This document shows positions 42,947 through 53,373 of a DNA stretch of 60,374 nucleotides, piece by piece. Below the pieces are notes generated by a model. The model worked only from the letters and a program-made list of their open reading frames with translations. It searched no databases and was not told the DNA's origin. Each line of letters begins with the position of its first letter. Position 1 is the first letter of the stretch. The position numbers and the translations under genes are program-made. The stretch is from positions 1 through 60,374 of the forward strand of contig JALSSW010000080.1 of NCBI GenBank assembly GCA_026984035.1, in the 5' to 3' direction. This stretch comes from Planctomycetota bacterium (GTDB lineage Bacteria; Planctomycetota; UBA1135; GCA-002748355).

Positions 42947-44692
42947 TCAGAAAGGAGAAAAAGTCTTCTCCACCCTTTCCCCCGGTTTTAAATGGATCTG
43001 TCCCAGGATACGGGAAGCCCAAAGGATTTCATAAATCCCGGCAGGGATGGGACCGATCTCAAAATGTCCATCTTTCTGGAGTTTGATTGTGGAGGAATTC
43101 TCCGCAATGGTACCCAAAGAGAGGATTTTCGGGTCAGGGGAGATGAGACGGATGAGCACAGGAGTCTTAGGGTTGCCCGGCTTCTTCATTTTTAACCAAG
43201 CCCGAAGGGATGCCCCTTGAAGGGGGCTAAGATCCAAGCGGAGACGTTCCACACTCTCAAAATCAAGGATGTTGGAGGTGAAGTCGAAACCCTGGGGGTT
43301 TTTTAGTTGTATCCGCAGCTTCTCCCGGGGGAGGCTGTCTCGTTGGAATGGAGAACTGTGAGGAAGCTTGTTCCAGGGAGATGCGCGAACCCAACTCCTT
43401 CCAGTTGCTGATCGGAGAAATGCAAAGGAGGAATAGGGGAGCAAGGGAGGAAAACGGACTTCCAGGCACGCCCCTTTTGGGAGCCTGAGGATGAGGTCTT
43501 TGGACCTGGGGATATGGATTCTCTGGCTTGTCCACACCCGAGGTTGAGGGCCGCTGGGATGGGCGATGATTTGGCTGGGTCCTTTGGGGAGTCCCGAAAA
43601 AAGGAAGCGGCCCTGGTCATCTGACCTTACGGAGTACGGGATGGAAGATTGCTTCTGGGGGGTTGAAGGGGAGGGAGGCCTTCGGCCCTCCAACTGGATT
43701 TGGGCTTTGCTGGGAGGGGGAAGAGGTCTGGAGTCAAGGGGAAGAGCGCGTAATTCAGCCTTTTTGGAGGGGCGCCCAAAGGCGTCTTCGACTCTCCCTT
43801 GCAGGCTAGCCCCCCTTTGAAGGGTGATGGAAACAGGGTTGCCTTCTGGGGGATGCGGCCAGCGCAACAACAGGAATCGGATCCATGGCGCAGGGGGAAT
43901 AATGCGAAGTTGAAAGCTACTATCCTGGGAGTTTGGAGGAAGGCCGAAAAATTGGACAATTCCTTTAGGGTCGCTGATGGCTTCTTTGGGGGGATCGCCG
44001 AAGGGACCACGGTCCGCCCCCAGCTTTTCTTGAAGAAGTGCTCGAACCCCAGAGAGAGGAGTTCCGCCTGGGTCAAGAAAACGGAACATCAGCTTTCTGC
44101 CGGAGAGGAGGACGATTTTGGGAACCTGGACCCAGCGTTTTGGGGCTTTGAGTTCCAGAAAAACGGGCTTGGGGAGGGGGGCGTATTGGGGGTGGTAGGC
44201 AAAGACGAAGAGAGGGACCATCGTTGTGAGGGGGATTTGGTAGCGACCTTTGGAATCGGTTGTGGTGATTCGTGTTTTACCCTGCTTTCCTCCGAGTTGG
44301 ATCTGGATGCGGACCCCAGAGACGGGGCGCTCGAAAAGGTCTCGGACTTCCCCGAAGACTCCTCCGGACTTTTTGGAGGGAGGGGTGGGAGAGCGCTGGG
44401 AGGCTATGGGGGCGGAGGAGAATGATGCAGTTGGTTTTTGGAGGGTGGGGTTGTCCTGAACCTTGCTTTTTTTCAATGGGGGTAGTTTTTGGGAATGACC
44501 CTGTTTTTCCCATCGCAACAGGGGATACAAGCAAAGGGAGAGAATGAGAAGACTCAGTGGAATGAACCAGAAGGGGACTTTCAGCCTTGGCCTTTCTATG
44601 CTTCCCCGCTCCTTTTGCCTAAATGGGCCGATTTCTGTTTCCTTTTTTTGAACCTTCGCAGATCTCGTCCCAGTATAGCAAGGTCCCTTCAC
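42947..44692 (-). CDS. Membrane-anchored protein with regulatory-like beta-sandwich domains
   Basis: A protein of about 581 residues from a GTG start; no better ATG lies in frame, and no strong Shine-Dalgarno is seen. A basic ~37-residue cytoplasmic start is followed by a transmembrane helix (about 38-58, in PFWFIPLSLLILSLCLYPLL), then a Pro/Ser linker and CarboxypepD_reg-like domains (GVFGEVRDLFERPVSGVRI, SLQGRVEDAFGRPSKKAEL). It resembles the next gene on the same strand in plan, so the two look like paralogues. No catalytic motif is visible. Confidence 0.7.
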   Translation of the reverse strand: MKGPCYTGTRSAKVQKKETEIGPFRQKERGSIERPRLKVPFWFIPLSLLILSLCLYPLLRWEKQGHSQKLPPLKKSKVQDNPTLQKPTASFSSAPIASQRSPTPPSKKSGGVFGEVRDLFERPVSGVRIQIQLGGKQGKTRITTTDSKGRYQIPLTTMVPLFVFAYHPQYAPLPKPVFLELKAPKRWVQVPKIVLLSGRKLMFRFLDPGGTPLSGVRALLQEKLGADRGPFGDPPKEAISDPKGIVQFFGLPPNSQDSSFQLRIIPPAPWIRFLLLRWPHPPEGNPVSITLQRGASLQGRVEDAFGRPSKKAELRALPLDSRPLPPPSKAQIQLEGRRPPSPSTPQKQSSIPYSVRSDDQGRFLFSGLPKGPSQIIAHPSGPQPRVWTSQRIHIPRSKDLILRLPKGACLEVRFPPLLPYSSFAFLRSATGRSWVRASPWNKLPHSSPFQRDSLPREKLRIQLKNPQGFDFTSNILDFESVERLRLDLSPLQGASLRAWLKMKKPGNPKTPVLIRLISPDPKILSLGTIAENSSTIKLQKDGHFEIGPIPAGIYEILWASRILGQIHLKPGERVEKTFSPF

Positions 44693-44764
44693 TGGGAGGT
44701 TTCCGTTCTTGAATCCATTCCGGTGTGCCCCGTTTCAATGCTTGCAACATCAAAGGTAGCCCTT

Positions 44765-46459
44765 ATGGATGATCTTAAAATTGCTCGAAGTGTAAAACTC
44801 TCACCGATCACCGCTGTCGCTTCACCCTATGGGCTCGCCGAGGAAGATTTGATCCCCTATGGCCATCATAAAGCTAAGGTGGATCTTTCTGTATTAAAGA
44901 AGTTCAAGGAGGCCCCCCTAGGAAAATATGTGGTGGTGACGGCGGTGACGCCAACCCCTTTGGGGGAGGGAAAGACCGTGACGACGGTTGGGCTTTCTCT
45001 TGGATTGAATCGGCTGGGAAAACGAGCAAGTTGTACGATTCGCCAGCCTTCCATGGGGCCAGTGTTTGGTATCAAAGGGGGCGCGGCCGGAGGGGGCTTT
45101 AGCCAGGTCATTCCCCCCGAGGACTTCAATCTTCATTTAACAGGGGATTTCCATGCCGTGGCTGCGGCTCATAATCTTCTTGCGGCTTTCGCAGATACGA
45201 GCCTGCTGCTGGATAACCCCTTCGACCTGAGCCCTGAGCGCCTTAGCTTCCGGCGAGTGGTGGATATGAATGATCGGGCCCTGCGGGACATTGAGATTGG
45301 ATTGGGTGGTAAAAAAAATGGCCTTCCCCGGAGGACAGGCTTTGATATTACCTCAGCTTCGGAAGTCATGGCGATCTTGGGACTCTGTGAAGGGATTCAA
45401 GATCTTAGATCCCGTTTGGGCAGAATTGTTGTGGGGAAAAATGCAAAGGGAGAAAATGTGACTGCCGAGGATCTGCAAGCTGCGGGGGCGATGGCTGCCA
45501 TCATGAAAGATGCTGTTCAGCCGACGATTATGCAAACCCTGGAAGGAACGCTTGCGTTTGTTCACACCGGTCCCTTTGCCAACATTGCCCATGGAAATTC
45601 CAGTATTCTTGCTGACCGAATTGCACTCCGGGTTTCCGATTATGTTGTGACCGAAGCTGGATTTGGCGCTGATATGGGCTGCGAAAAATTCTTTAATATC
45701 AAATGTCGTCAATCCGGTCTAAAGCCCGATGCTGCAGTTCTTGTTGTTACGGTGCGGGCTCTCAAAGCCCATTCGGGTCGTTTCAAAATCGTCCCGGGAA
45801 AACCTCTCCCTGAAGAAATGTTTCAGGAAGATTTAGGTTCCATTGAGGAGGGGATCTGCAATTTGGAGGCTCAGATCCAAAATGTTCGTAAGCACGGAGT
45901 TCCAGTTGTAGTCTGCTTAAATCGGTTTCCCAGTGATCATCCCAACGAAATTGAGCACATCCTTTCTCGTGCATGTGAGATGGGGGCCTATGACTCAGTT
46001 GTTTCAGAAGCTTTTGAGAAAGGAGGCGAGGGGGCAAAGGAGCTTGCTCTTTCGGTGATGAAAGCTGCAGAATCGGGAGAAGCTGATTTCCATTACCTTT
46101 ATTCCCTCGAGGCTTCCCTGAGCGAAAAAATCGAGATCCTGGCAAAGGAAATGTACAGAGCTTCGGGAGTGGAATATGAGGAAGGGGTCCAGGAAAAGCT
46201 GGATGAACTTGCTCATCAGGGTTTTTCCAAGCTTCCGATCTGCATGGCCAAGACCCACTTGTCGCTCTCCCATGATCCCAAGAAAAAGGGCTGCCCTAAG
46301 GACTATCTTTTTCCGATTCGGGATGTGCGCCTGGCCGCTGGTGCGGGTTTTATCTATCCCCTCGCAGGAAAGGTCATGACCATGCCGGGCTTAGGTCGGA
46401 ACCCAGGTGGGAAACGCATTGATATCGATGAAAACGGGCAAATTCACGGAATGTTCTAA
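44765..46459 (+). CDS. fhs: Formate-tetrahydrofolate ligase
   Basis: A 564-residue enzyme that joins formate to tetrahydrofolate at the cost of ATP, feeding one-carbon metabolism. The P-loop-like TPTPLGEGKTVTTVGLS, the substrate block RQPSMGPVFGIKGGAAGGG, HTGPFANIAHGNSS, and the C-terminal MTMPGLGRNPGG are all family signatures, and the length is close to the normal 556. I chose the ATG at 44765, which has AAAGG 8 bp upstream; the ATG at 44738 would add nine residues. It is a housekeeping gene here, with no acetogenesis partners nearby. Confidence 0.97.
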   Translation: MDDLKIARSVKLSPITAVASPYGLAEEDLIPYGHHKAKVDLSVLKKFKEAPLGKYVVVTAVTPTPLGEGKTVTTVGLSLGLNRLGKRASCTIRQPSMGPVFGIKGGAAGGGFSQVIPPEDFNLHLTGDFHAVAAAHNLLAAFADTSLLLDNPFDLSPERLSFRRVVDMNDRALRDIEIGLGGKKNGLPRRTGFDITSASEVMAILGLCEGIQDLRSRLGRIVVGKNAKGENVTAEDLQAAGAMAAIMKDAVQPTIMQTLEGTLAFVHTGPFANIAHGNSSILADRIALRVSDYVVTEAGFGADMGCEKFFNIKCRQSGLKPDAAVLVVTVRALKAHSGRFKIVPGKPLPEEMFQEDLGSIEEGICNLEAQIQNVRKHGVPVVVCLNRFPSDHPNEIEHILSRACEMGAYDSVVSEAFEKGGEGAKELALSVMKAAESGEADFHYLYSLEASLSEKIEILAKEMYRASGVEYEEGVQEKLDELAHQGFSKLPICMAKTHLSLSHDPKKKGCPKDYLFPIRDVRLAAGAGFIYPLAGKVMTMPGLGRNPGGKRIDIDENGQIHGMF

Positions 46460-46712
46460 TCCGATGGAATTTTGTCCCGCATCGGTGGAGTTTGGCTCTT
46501 CCCCAGGGATGGGGACAGTTCATTCGGGCCTTTCGCTATTTGAAGGATTCGGGTTAAGGTCCCCTCTTGCAATGAGCATCCAGAAGGCTTACCAATCTGC
46601 TTGTTGGGGTTTCTTTGCAGGCTTGACACCTATCTTGATGAATCTGCGAATGCAAAGGGATTGGAACAATCTCATGGCTCATCCGAGTTAAAAGATCGAT
46701 TTTTTGGGGAGA

Positions 46713-47447
46713 ATGATTTTGGAAGGCATGGCATTTTTCTTTTTTGATCCTCGGTATTTTCTCATTGTTGGACCCTTCCTCCTGCTTGCAATGTGGGCGA
46801 ACTGGAAGGTCAAGGGAACCTTCGAGAGGTATAACAAGGGAAGCCTTCGATCGGGCCTTTCCGGTCTAGATACCGCTCGGATGATTCTCCAGGCTTCAGG
46901 GCTTCGGGATGTGAAGATCGAGGCGGTTCCTGGGATGCTCTCGGACCATTATGATCCCCATGATCGAGTGGTTCGCCTTTCTCAGGAGATCCTCCAGGGC
47001 CGGACCCCTGCAGCAGTGGCTGTGGCTGCGCATGAATGTGGTCATGCGCTCCAGGACGCCGAAAATTATAAACCCATGGAGATTCGCTCCAGCATTGTTC
47101 CTGTCGTTGGGCTTGGTACCAAGATGGCCATGCCGATGTTTCTTTTTGGCTTTTTACTTGGAGGGATGCGAGGCATGCCCTTTGGAAGCCTCTTGTTATG
47201 GTTGGGAGTCATTGGGTTTGGAATGGGGGTTCTTTTTCATCTTGTTACCCTCCCCGTAGAATTCGACGCTTCCCGTCGAGCTTTTCGAATCCTTTCGAGT
47301 TCTGGGATGGTGACCGAAGAAGAGATGCCTGCTGTGAAGAAAGTCCTTTATGCAGCAGGTTTTACCTATGTAGCAGCAGCTCTTGTTGCACTTGCAGAGA
47401 TGGTGTATTGGATCATGCTCCTCATTGGAGGGGGGCGGGACGAATGA
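46713..47447 (+). CDS. YugP-type zinc metallopeptidase
   Basis: A membrane protein of about 244 residues of the YugP (DUF2296-like) zinc protease family. An N-terminal transmembrane helix is followed by LDTARMILQASGL and HYDPHDRVVRLS, and the zinc site H107-E-C-G-H111 in VAAHECGHALQD. Two further hydrophobic helices and a C-terminal one (about 220-240) follow. The start is one of ATG 46713 or 46728. The role of the family is unknown. It lies 250 bp from the fhs stop and is convergent with the next gene. Confidence 0.87.
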   Translation: MILEGMAFFFFDPRYFLIVGPFLLLAMWANWKVKGTFERYNKGSLRSGLSGLDTARMILQASGLRDVKIEAVPGMLSDHYDPHDRVVRLSQEILQGRTPAAVAVAAHECGHALQDAENYKPMEIRSSIVPVVGLGTKMAMPMFLFGFLLGGMRGMPFGSLLLWLGVIGFGMGVLFHLVTLPVEFDASRRAFRILSSSGMVTEEEMPAVKKVLYAAGFTYVAAALVALAEMVYWIMLLIGGGRDE

Positions 47448-47465
47448 TCGCTTGGGGACACATGG

Positions 47466-48200
47466 CTAAACTTGGGGGGGAGGAGGTGAAGGATCTTCCC
47501 CGCCGATTTCGGCGGAAGATGAATTATGGACGGCGACGGAAACACTTGAGAGAAGCTTTTTGATCCGGTCTTCAACTTGATTGACCTTGAGGACATTGTC
47601 GATCACGATGGCTTCTCGGGAGGTCGCCGGATAGAAAATCAAACGCCCTGATTGGAGAAGGGCATATTCCATGAGGTCATAGATTTCCTTTTGCATCCGC
47701 ATGGCGGTTGTCGGGGTACGGTTGATGTCCCCTAGGTATCCATGGTGATGGAGGATTTCGTTTCGATTGACTTCGTAGTAATTAAACCGTGTATTCAAGA
47801 AGACCATGGTGAAGATCAAGCAAAAGATGAATGAGAGGAATCCATAGAATTGGGTATTCATCTGAATGTCGATCTTATTCACCAGGTTTTGAATGGAAGA
47901 CCAGATGCCCCATTGTGCATTCATCCAAATAAGGGCGAACACGACCGCGATGATTCCGAAGATCAGGGTGATGGACTTGATTCGATTGAAGTCGAAGGCA
48001 AAGACCAGGAGGTTGATAAAAAAGATCACCATAAAAACCAGGCCCAAGGTCTGAGAAAGCCCTTCGGCTTTTGGGAAGAGGAATGAAAGGAACCAGGCAA
48101 TCAAACAAAAAACCATGGTGGGATAAAAAAAGACAACTTTGGGCCATGGCCGGATCAGGACCCGATCAGTCCGTTCTCTCGACTTTGTTTTCGTGCTCAT
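47466..48200 (-). CDS. Four-TM membrane protein with possible PH-like C-terminal domain
   Basis: A 244-residue membrane protein with four predicted hydrophobic segments within residues ~20-140 and a C-terminal cytoplasmic domain starting at RFNYYEVNRNEILHHHGYLG. The strand pattern and the ILHHHGYLGD turn resemble a bacterial PH-like (bPH_2-type) domain; this is a tentative fold guess. The tail is Ser/Pro rich. It ends 19 bp from the convergent YugP-type gene and is otherwise isolated. No function can be assigned. Confidence 0.6.
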   Translation of the reverse strand: MSTKTKSRERTDRVLIRPWPKVVFFYPTMVFCLIAWFLSFLFPKAEGLSQTLGLVFMVIFFINLLVFAFDFNRIKSITLIFGIIAVVFALIWMNAQWGIWSSIQNLVNKIDIQMNTQFYGFLSFIFCLIFTMVFLNTRFNYYEVNRNEILHHHGYLGDINRTPTTAMRMQKEIYDLMEYALLQSGRLIFYPATSREAIVIDNVLKVNQVEDRIKKLLSSVSVAVHNSSSAEIGGEDPSPPPPQV

Positions 48201-48325
48201 GATTCTCTCCCTGGTCCTGATTGTGGAATGCTTGATTTGAAGGTGAATGAATTTTCCAGAGCGCGCATGCTCGGTTCATTCTTTTCATAACTACGGACGG
48301 GATTCTGGGGGATTTCCAAGAAGGT

Positions 48326-49945
48326 TCAAGGATCCTGGCGATTGGATAAGGCTTTTTGGATCCAAATGCAGAGATGAGAGGGGCAGGAGAGGAGTAATTT
48401 TTCGAGATAATCCCGGATTTCTCCCAAATGGCTGAGGGTTGAAAGGGCCTGGATGGCGCAAATTTGATTCTCGCGGTCTGATTTGCGGCGCCAGGGCATT
48501 TTGCGTTGGTGGATCCAGGGATCTAAAATCTGTGGTGCTTTTTGACTTGAAGCTGCGGCCATCACCTCGAAGGCGACCTTTCTTTCCCGGATTCCAATGC
48601 CTCGTTCTCTGCTGCTGAATTCAAGAAGGAATCGCTCGAGGTTGGAAAAGGAGAGGGGGTTCTGGGTGAGCCATGTCAGGGCTCTTACTCGGATGGACTC
48701 TATGGGATCCTCCGTCAAAGAGAGGGCTTCTTCTTCCCCGATAAGGCCTTCCCTAAAAAGGGCCTCAAAACTACTAGCTCGCAAGGAGGGCGCTTCGGAT
48801 TCCGAAAGGAGTCGCAGGAGAGGCTCGGGTATGTGGGCAGGGACTTCCATTAAGTATTCAAGGGCCGTCTCCTGCAGGTTTGGATCCTCGCTTTCTTCCA
48901 AGGCCTTAAGGAAGGGGGCAGGGTCCATTTGGACCAAAGTTTCAAGGAGGGCATGAAGTGCGGGTGTTCTTGATCGCGAGAGAGCGCCCAGGAGAATAGG
49001 AGCCACTCTGGGGCCGATCCTGAGGAGAAAAGCTGCGATGGATGGATCGGGAGAAGGGGGTAAGTAAGCCAGAAGCTCGTTCAGATACCTTTCATCGATG
49101 GTCCGATTAAAAGCTGTTTTCAGAATCTTGTAGGGTTTTTGATCCCTTGGGAGACATAGGTCTGCTCTATCCAGGAGGTGCAAGGTTTCTCGTATCCTCT
49201 TTTCTTGGAGGAGATGGGCCAGGCATGCTTCCAATTCACGAGTTTCCACTTCCTCGAAATCTTGGGGATTCCCCTCCTCAACCAAGTCAGTGAGGATTGC
49301 GAGGCCCAGCTCCAAGCTCAAGGAACGGTTTTTTTCGGCTCGGATCCATCTTTGGGTTTGTGATGGTTGTTCGGAAGGGATCTCCTCTTTTTTTGGGGAA
49401 TTGTAGCCGGGTTTTGTGGAAAGCAATTTTGCTGTGGATGGAATCTCTTGCAGGACTCGTATGGAGATCCCGGGGAGAGGGTGGGAGAGAATCCGAGCCC
49501 AAAGGCATCTTGGGGCATGGTTTGCACTTTCTCCCATGGACCGGGCAGACCCGAGGATACTGATAAAATCAGTGATCGAAGCTTTGGGGACACCCGCATG
49601 AAAGGTGATGGTTCGAATCCCTTGATCCAGAAGGTAGGAGGATAAGATTGGGAGTTCCTGCCCCCCGTTTAGAAAACAGCCTTCTACGGAAAACCCCTTT
49701 TGTTCAATCTCAAGAGAAAAGTAGGGTCTTTGACGATTGATGGCTTGGAGCCGGCGGAAAAGATCTTCAGCCAAAGACTCTCTAAGTCGAGGGCGATCCT
49801 CGACCCCGAGGCTATGGGCTTCAATGGCTCCTTGGAAGGATTGAACCAGCTTGGTTGCGTTTCCAAGATGGATTTTCGGGATTGTTTCCGTGGCTTTCGT
49901 TCTTCTTCCCCCTTTCAGTTTCCACCCCTTGTATCGGAATCTCAT
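48326..49945 (-). CDS. Cytoplasmic HEAT-repeat protein
   Basis: A 539-residue soluble protein. The N-terminal part includes LPILSSYLLDQGIRTITFHAG, a strand-helix pattern that I have seen in helical-repeat proteins that also carry HD-type signalling domains, though none is visible here. Residues ~240-530 are HEAT-like repeats (for example DPIESIRVRALTWLTQ, SEAPSLRASSFEALF). It has no signal peptide or TM segment and is divergent from the NfeD gene. A scaffold role is inferred. Confidence 0.65.
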   Translation of the reverse strand: MRFRYKGWKLKGGRRTKATETIPKIHLGNATKLVQSFQGAIEAHSLGVEDRPRLRESLAEDLFRRLQAINRQRPYFSLEIEQKGFSVEGCFLNGGQELPILSSYLLDQGIRTITFHAGVPKASITDFISILGSARSMGESANHAPRCLWARILSHPLPGISIRVLQEIPSTAKLLSTKPGYNSPKKEEIPSEQPSQTQRWIRAEKNRSLSLELGLAILTDLVEEGNPQDFEEVETRELEACLAHLLQEKRIRETLHLLDRADLCLPRDQKPYKILKTAFNRTIDERYLNELLAYLPPSPDPSIAAFLLRIGPRVAPILLGALSRSRTPALHALLETLVQMDPAPFLKALEESEDPNLQETALEYLMEVPAHIPEPLLRLLSESEAPSLRASSFEALFREGLIGEEEALSLTEDPIESIRVRALTWLTQNPLSFSNLERFLLEFSSRERGIGIRERKVAFEVMAAASSQKAPQILDPWIHQRKMPWRRKSDRENQICAIQALSTLSHLGEIRDYLEKLLLSCPSHLCIWIQKALSNRQDP

Positions 49946-50197
49946 GGGTTAAAGTTCAAGCGGAAACGAGAGGCTTCTTCCTTGCCTTCCTAAGGGAAGA
50001 ATGAGGACGATCTCAGGAGGAGTGAGGCTTCCGGTATCAGAGATTTTTTCTGGGTACCCCCTCGAACCATTTGCCCATTGGGGGGATGATGCCCCGGCTT
50101 TCTTCGTACCTAAAACGCCCGATAGAGGGAACGAGGTCATGAACATATTTGGGCAAGGACTGAGGTCCTTTTAAGAAATGCTGGAGAATGGATTCGC

Positions 50198-52198
50198 ATG
50201 ACCCCAAAAACACCTCTTTTTTTACTCCTCTTACTTTTCACCCTGGGCCTGGTGGACTTGGGTTCTGCCCAAGGTCCCAAAAGCACGGTTCTGGAGGGGG
50301 AGCGAGCCATTGTCGTGCAGATCCATGGAGAAATTGACGTCCGGATGGTGGCCCTCGTGCGGCGGGCTTGGCGGAAAGCCCTTTCATCCGGGTACTCCAG
50401 GCTGATTCTCGACATTGATACGCCTGGAGGAGGGAAGGCTAGCATGGACGAAATCCTTACTCTCCTGAAAAACCTCCGCGAGAAGGGTGTTGACACGGTT
50501 GCCTATATTCGAAACCAGGGGTTGAGCGCAGGGGCGGTCATTGCCCTGGGTTGCAAACGGATTTTCATGAATCCTGCATCGATCATCGGGGCAGCCACGC
50601 CTGTTTTTTTTGGAGGAATCCTGAATCAAGTCGAAAAGGAAGTCAGGAAAAAATATATTTCAGCTGTGCGGGCCCAGGTTCGAGCCCTCTCTGCGCATCA
50701 TGGAGATCAAGTGTCTCTCCTTGCAGAGGCCATGGTTGATCCTACCTTGGAACTTCATGAATTGAGGTTCCGGGGTAAGGATGGGATTACTCGAACACGC
50801 TTGATGTCTCTGGATCAAATGAAGTCCATGAAGATTGAGGACTTTAAAGTCTTGGATGACCGGACCCTGAGCCCAAAGCCTCTTACCCTTACTGCTCATG
50901 AAGCGCTTCGGCTTGGTCTGGCAGATGGGATTGTGGATGATTTGGATGCTCTGCAAAGGGAATTGGGGATTGGGGCCGGAGACAGCGAGATTTTGGAACC
51001 AAATTGGTCCGAAGAATTGGCGAGCTTTCTCTATCGGATACGCTTCCTGCTACTCGTTGCAGGTTTTTTTATGATCATGGTTTCTCTGAAGGTTCCCGGG
51101 ACGGGGCTTCCTGAGGCAATGGCCGTTCTCTGTTTCCTGTTCTTTTTTGGCGGGAACTGGTTGGTTGGATTGGCCGAGTGGACCGAAATCTTGCTTTTTG
51201 CCGTGGGAGTTGGGCTCGTTTTGGTTGAACTTTTTTTGGTTCCAGGGACTCTGATTGCAGGGATCGGGGGACTGATTGCCATTATGTTGGCCCTTTTTCT
51301 CTCGTTGCAACCTTTTGGGCTTCCTGCCAATCCTTGGGAAAAAGAATATCTCACCCGGAATTTGTGGGGCTTGCTTTTTTCCATCCTTGGGGGGGTGGGG
51401 CTTTTGATGCTGGCCTCAAGGCTTTTGCCTAAGATCCCTCTCTTCAGTTCGATTCTCTTGGAGCCTAAGCGTCCCTTGGAGGCCTATTCCAATGCTGCAA
51501 CGCAAGAGCAATCCCATGAGAACCTTTTGGGCAAACAGGGGCCAGCTCTCACCGATCTTCGCCCGTCGGGGAAGATGGATTTGGACGGTGTGCCTCTCGA
51601 TGTCGTGACGGATGGCAGGTTTATTGAGAAGGGTTGCCTTTTGAAAATCATCCAAGTCCAAGGAAACCGGATCATGGTTGTGCCTGCTTCAGATACCCAA
51701 GCAGGGCTCATGAGCATCCCTTTCCTTCTTTTCCTATTGTTCTTGGGGTTTCTCGCGATGGTGGCCGAAGTTTTCTTCCCCAGCTTTGGGGTCTTGAGCA
51801 TCCTCTCGGGTATCCTGGTGGTTTCTACCGTCTTTTTCTCCTTTGAACATGGAATGGGTGTGGGCTTGACTTTTTTGCTGGGAGTTTTGATTTCAGCTCC
51901 CCTCATTCTTTTCTTGGCCTTCCGTTTTTTCCCAAAAACACCTATGGGAAAGGCCTTCCTCTTGAATGGACCTAGCTTTGATCCCAAGAAAGCGCTCCCA
52001 AGAGAAAAGGGAATCCTCGCTCTTGTAGGAAAGGAGGGTAAAACAGTGACTCCCCTCCGTCCTTCCGGCACTGTCGAAGTGGAGGGAGTTCGGTGGGATG
52101 CAATGACACGAGGGGAGATGCTTGACGCGGACCTCCCTGTGCGCGTCCTAAGAGTTGAAATGTCTCAACTTGTGGTAGAACCAATCCAAACCGATTAG
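50198..52198 (+). CDS. nfeD: NfeD-family membrane serine protease, two OB-fold domains
   Basis: A 666-residue NfeD1b-type protein. A signal peptide is followed by a ClpP/crotonase-class protease domain with the catalytic Ser110 in NQGLSAGAVI and a conserved LILDIDTPGGG strand. Then come TM helices and two NfeD C-terminal OB domains in tandem, each with an LRPSG-type motif (LRPSGKMDLDGVPLD and LRPSGTVEVEGVRWD) separated by a second TM bundle. NfeD works with flotillins and degrades stomatin-type proteins. FloA follows 58 bp later, the classic operon. The doubled NfeD half is longer than the usual ~430 residues. Confidence 0.92.
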   Translation: MTPKTPLFLLLLLFTLGLVDLGSAQGPKSTVLEGERAIVVQIHGEIDVRMVALVRRAWRKALSSGYSRLILDIDTPGGGKASMDEILTLLKNLREKGVDTVAYIRNQGLSAGAVIALGCKRIFMNPASIIGAATPVFFGGILNQVEKEVRKKYISAVRAQVRALSAHHGDQVSLLAEAMVDPTLELHELRFRGKDGITRTRLMSLDQMKSMKIEDFKVLDDRTLSPKPLTLTAHEALRLGLADGIVDDLDALQRELGIGAGDSEILEPNWSEELASFLYRIRFLLLVAGFFMIMVSLKVPGTGLPEAMAVLCFLFFFGGNWLVGLAEWTEILLFAVGVGLVLVELFLVPGTLIAGIGGLIAIMLALFLSLQPFGLPANPWEKEYLTRNLWGLLFSILGGVGLLMLASRLLPKIPLFSSILLEPKRPLEAYSNAATQEQSHENLLGKQGPALTDLRPSGKMDLDGVPLDVVTDGRFIEKGCLLKIIQVQGNRIMVVPASDTQAGLMSIPFLLFLLFLGFLAMVAEVFFPSFGVLSILSGILVVSTVFFSFEHGMGVGLTFLLGVLISAPLILFLAFRFFPKTPMGKAFLLNGPSFDPKKALPREKGILALVGKEGKTVTPLRPSGTVEVEGVRWDAMTRGEMLDADLPVRVLRVEMSQLVVEPIQTD

Positions 52199-52256
52199 AA
52201 CCTAACAAGAACCTTTTCGGGTCCGAAAGAATCCAAGTTGAAATGGAGTAATGAAG

Positions 52257-53318
52257 ATGGCGATGCAATCCTGGGGAATCTTGGCTGAGACCGGTGGAAC
52301 CAACAATTTCTGGTTCCTTGCCCTTGGACTCTTGCTGATTGTCCTATTGATCTTAGTGATCGTCTTGATGAAGTACTTGAATCTTTGGATTCAAGCCTAT
52401 TTTTCCAAGGCGGGGATCTCCCTTTTCCAGTTGGTGGGAATGAGTTTGCGGAAGATCAATCCCGGAGTGGTGGTGCGGGCAAAGGTCTCGGCGGTACAGG
52501 CCCGGGTTCCGGCCGAGACTGGGGACCTCGAAGCTCATTATCTGGCAGGCGGGAATGTCGTCAATGTGGTTCGGTCCTTGATCGCCGCAGATCGGGCCGG
52601 GTTGGATATTGACTTTAAAAGAGCTGCGGCCATTGACCTTGCGGGCCGGGATGTGCTTGAAGCTGTGCGAACTTGCGTAAACCCTAAGGTCATTGATTGT
52701 CCGGATACTTCTCGGGGAAAGGCTGAGGTATCTGCGATGGCCAAGGATGGGATCCAAGTTTTGGCGAAAGCAAGGGTGACGGTCCGTACCAATATCAACC
52801 GCTTGGTGGGCGGTGCTACAGAAGAGACGATTATTGCTCGCGTGGGAGAGGGAATTGTTTCCACGATCGGTTCTTCGGACTCTCATAAGGATGTGTTGGA
52901 AAACCCAGACTTGATCAGCAAGACGGTTCTTTCCAAAGGGCTGGATTCGGGAACGGCCTTTGAGATTCTCTCGATTGATATTGCTGATGTGGATATTGGA
53001 AAAAATATTGGTGCGCGACTTCAAGCGGACCAGGCGGAGGCCGATAAGCGGATCGCCCAAGCCAAAGCGGAAGAAAGAAGGGCCATGGCTGTGGCGCGAG
53101 AGCAGGAGATGAAAGCGGAGGTGATGGCGAATCGTGCCAAGGTGGTGGAGAATGAAGCGGAGGTACCCCTTGCCATTGCGGAAGCTTTCCGAGGAGGGCG
53201 CATTGGGGTGATGGATTATCTTCGGCTGAAGAATATTGAGGCTGATACAAGTATGCGGGATAAGTTTGGGGGGAAGGGCGATTCCTCCCAAGGACCTAAG
53301 GGGCCAGATAAAAGGTAA
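52257..53318 (+). CDS. floA: Flotillin-like protein FloA
   Basis: A 353-residue flotillin of the YqfA/FloA class. A TM helix (about 17-40 in [19 protein letters not shown]) is followed by the SPFH-like domain beginning [16 protein letters not shown], then the Ala/Glu-rich oligomerisation helix ([19 protein letters not shown]). GGAG lies 8 bp before the ATG at 52257, which I prefer to the ATG at 52251. FloA organises membrane microdomains, and its gene directly behind NfeD is conserved in many bacteria. The third gene may encode a partner. Confidence 0.94.
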   Translation: MAMQSWGILAETGGTNNFWFLALGLLLIVLLILVIVLMKYLNLWIQAYFSKAGISLFQLVGMSLRKINPGVVVRAKVSAVQARVPAETGDLEAHYLAGGNVVNVVRSLIAADRAGLDIDFKRAAAIDLAGRDVLEAVRTCVNPKVIDCPDTSRGKAEVSAMAKDGIQVLAKARVTVRTNINRLVGGATEETIIARVGEGIVSTIGSSDSHKDVLENPDLISKTVLSKGLDSGTAFEILSIDIADVDIGKNIGARLQADQAEADKRIAQAKAEERRAMAVAREQEMKAEVMANRAKVVENEAEVPLAIAEAFRGGRIGVMDYLRLKNIEADTSMRDKFGGKGDSSQGPKGPDKR

Positions 53319-53373
53319 ATCCAAGAAATCGGAAAAGGGCCATGGTTGAAAGGGTTTCAAGAAGGAACAGGCG

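Noticed and set aside
46407..46691. Short frame between fhs and the YugP-type gene
   Set aside because: It starts inside fhs and has no ribosome site or family match. A TTGACA at 46623-46628 could be a -35 box, but the -10 match is poor.
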